From Prevotella sp. (GTDB lineage: Bacteria; Bacteroidota; Bacteroidia; Bacteroidales; Bacteroidaceae), in NCBI GenBank assembly GCA_022511055.1, contig JAFLSH010000006.1, positions 1 through 25,111 of the forward strand: a DNA stretch of 25,111 nt, read 5' to 3'. Both the position numbers and the translations under genes were made by a program. Positions 25,012 through 25,111 of this stretch are shown piece after piece (position 1 is the first letter of the stretch; each line of letters begins with the position of its first letter). The notes beneath the pieces were generated by a model, which saw only the letters and a program-made list of their open reading frames with translations, was not told the DNA's origin and did no database searches.

Positions 25012-25028
25012 TACCACCCCCGGTGGTA
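25012..25028. repeat. Small GC-rich hairpin
   Basis: TACCACC (25012-25018) and GGTGGTA (25022-25028) form a perfect 7-bp stem with a CCC loop, just outside the right arm. Its 3' half runs into the 9-bp array. Function unknown. Confidence 0.5.
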
Positions 25029-25079
25029 GGTAGGTGTAGTAGGTTTGGTAGGTATAGTAGGTGCAGTAGGTCTGGTCGG
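25022..25079 (+). repeat. 9-bp minisatellite array
   Basis: Units read GGTGGTAGG, a four-base TAGG, then TGTAGTAGG, TTTGGTAGG, TATAGTAGG, TGCAGTAGG and TCTGGTCGG. The last five bases of each unit are nearly constant (GTAGG) and the first four vary. The array is outside any supported gene. Confidence 0.8.
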
Positions 25080-25093
25080 TGTCGAAAAGGCAA

Positions 25094-25110
25094 AAAACTC
25101 CGTGAGTTTT
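25094..25110. terminator. Possible terminator hairpin at the right edge
   Basis: AAAACTC (25094-25100) and GAGTTTT (25104-25110) pair over 7 bp with a CGT loop. Read on the - strand it ends in a T run (GAGTTTTTTG), so it could end a leftward gene lying beyond the window. It is weak and cut by the window edge. Confidence 0.35.
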
Positions 25111-25111
25111 G

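Noticed and set aside
25013..25109. Pro/Thr-rich end of a leftward gene at the right edge
   Set aside because: One - strand frame reads Pro-Thr-X repeats and stops at 25013-25015, but any 9-bp array gives such a pattern in some frame. There is no upstream context, so coding is not supported.
1..25111. CRISPR arrays, tRNA or rRNA genes, transposase or integrase genes
   Set aside because: I looked on both strands and saw no spaced direct repeats, no cloverleaf-like RNA gene and no recombinase-like protein.

Overview
The window is a stretch of a Bacteroidota chromosome, most likely a Prevotella-like member of the Bacteroidales. The evidence is two SusC/SusD outer-membrane pairs, Bacteroidota-type lipoprotein signals, almost no Shine-Dalgarno sequences, a TTG / TAnnTTTG promoter, and a secreted protein ending in the short C-terminal module common in Prevotella and relatives. 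All ten supported genes lie on the + strand.

Layout. Positions 1-502 hold the left arm of a long inverted repeat, a LacI-type palindrome and a promoter. A 1207-residue secreted protein with three copies of a carbohydrate-binding-like domain follows (503-4126) and is closed by a hairpin. After a 368-base gap comes a tightly packed eight-gene-style outer-membrane operon of seven genes (4495-21337): four-domain FAS1 lipoprotein, SusC-1, SusD-1, two more FAS1 lipoproteins, SusC-2, SusD-2. A perfect 14-bp terminator hairpin ends it. A two-gene unit follows: an S9 serine peptidase (21503-23698) and a GH43 glycoside hydrolase (23723-24691), closed by another perfect 14-bp hairpin. The last 420 bases hold the right arm of the inverted repeat, small hairpins and a 9-bp tandem repeat.

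How it may work. This is a polysaccharide utilization locus (PUL). Two SusC channels with SusD lids would import oligosaccharides. The three FAS1 lipoproteins, interleaved with them, would act as extra surface glycan-binding or scaffold proteins. The multi-domain secreted protein may capture substrate. GH43 trims arabino-, xylo- or galacto-configured oligosaccharides, and the S9 peptidase trims peptides, possibly from a glycoprotein substrate. The glycan cannot be named from sequence alone. There is no regulator, no endo-acting hydrolase and no recombinase in the window.

Most unusual points: (1) the PUL is bracketed by two inverted arms of about 144 bp whose conserved boxes sit at exactly the same spacing although the spacers have diverged; (2) a 9-bp minisatellite family occurs both in the right flank and, in frame, inside the peptidase gene; (3) FAS1 lipoproteins replace the usual surface binding proteins in a double SusCD operon.
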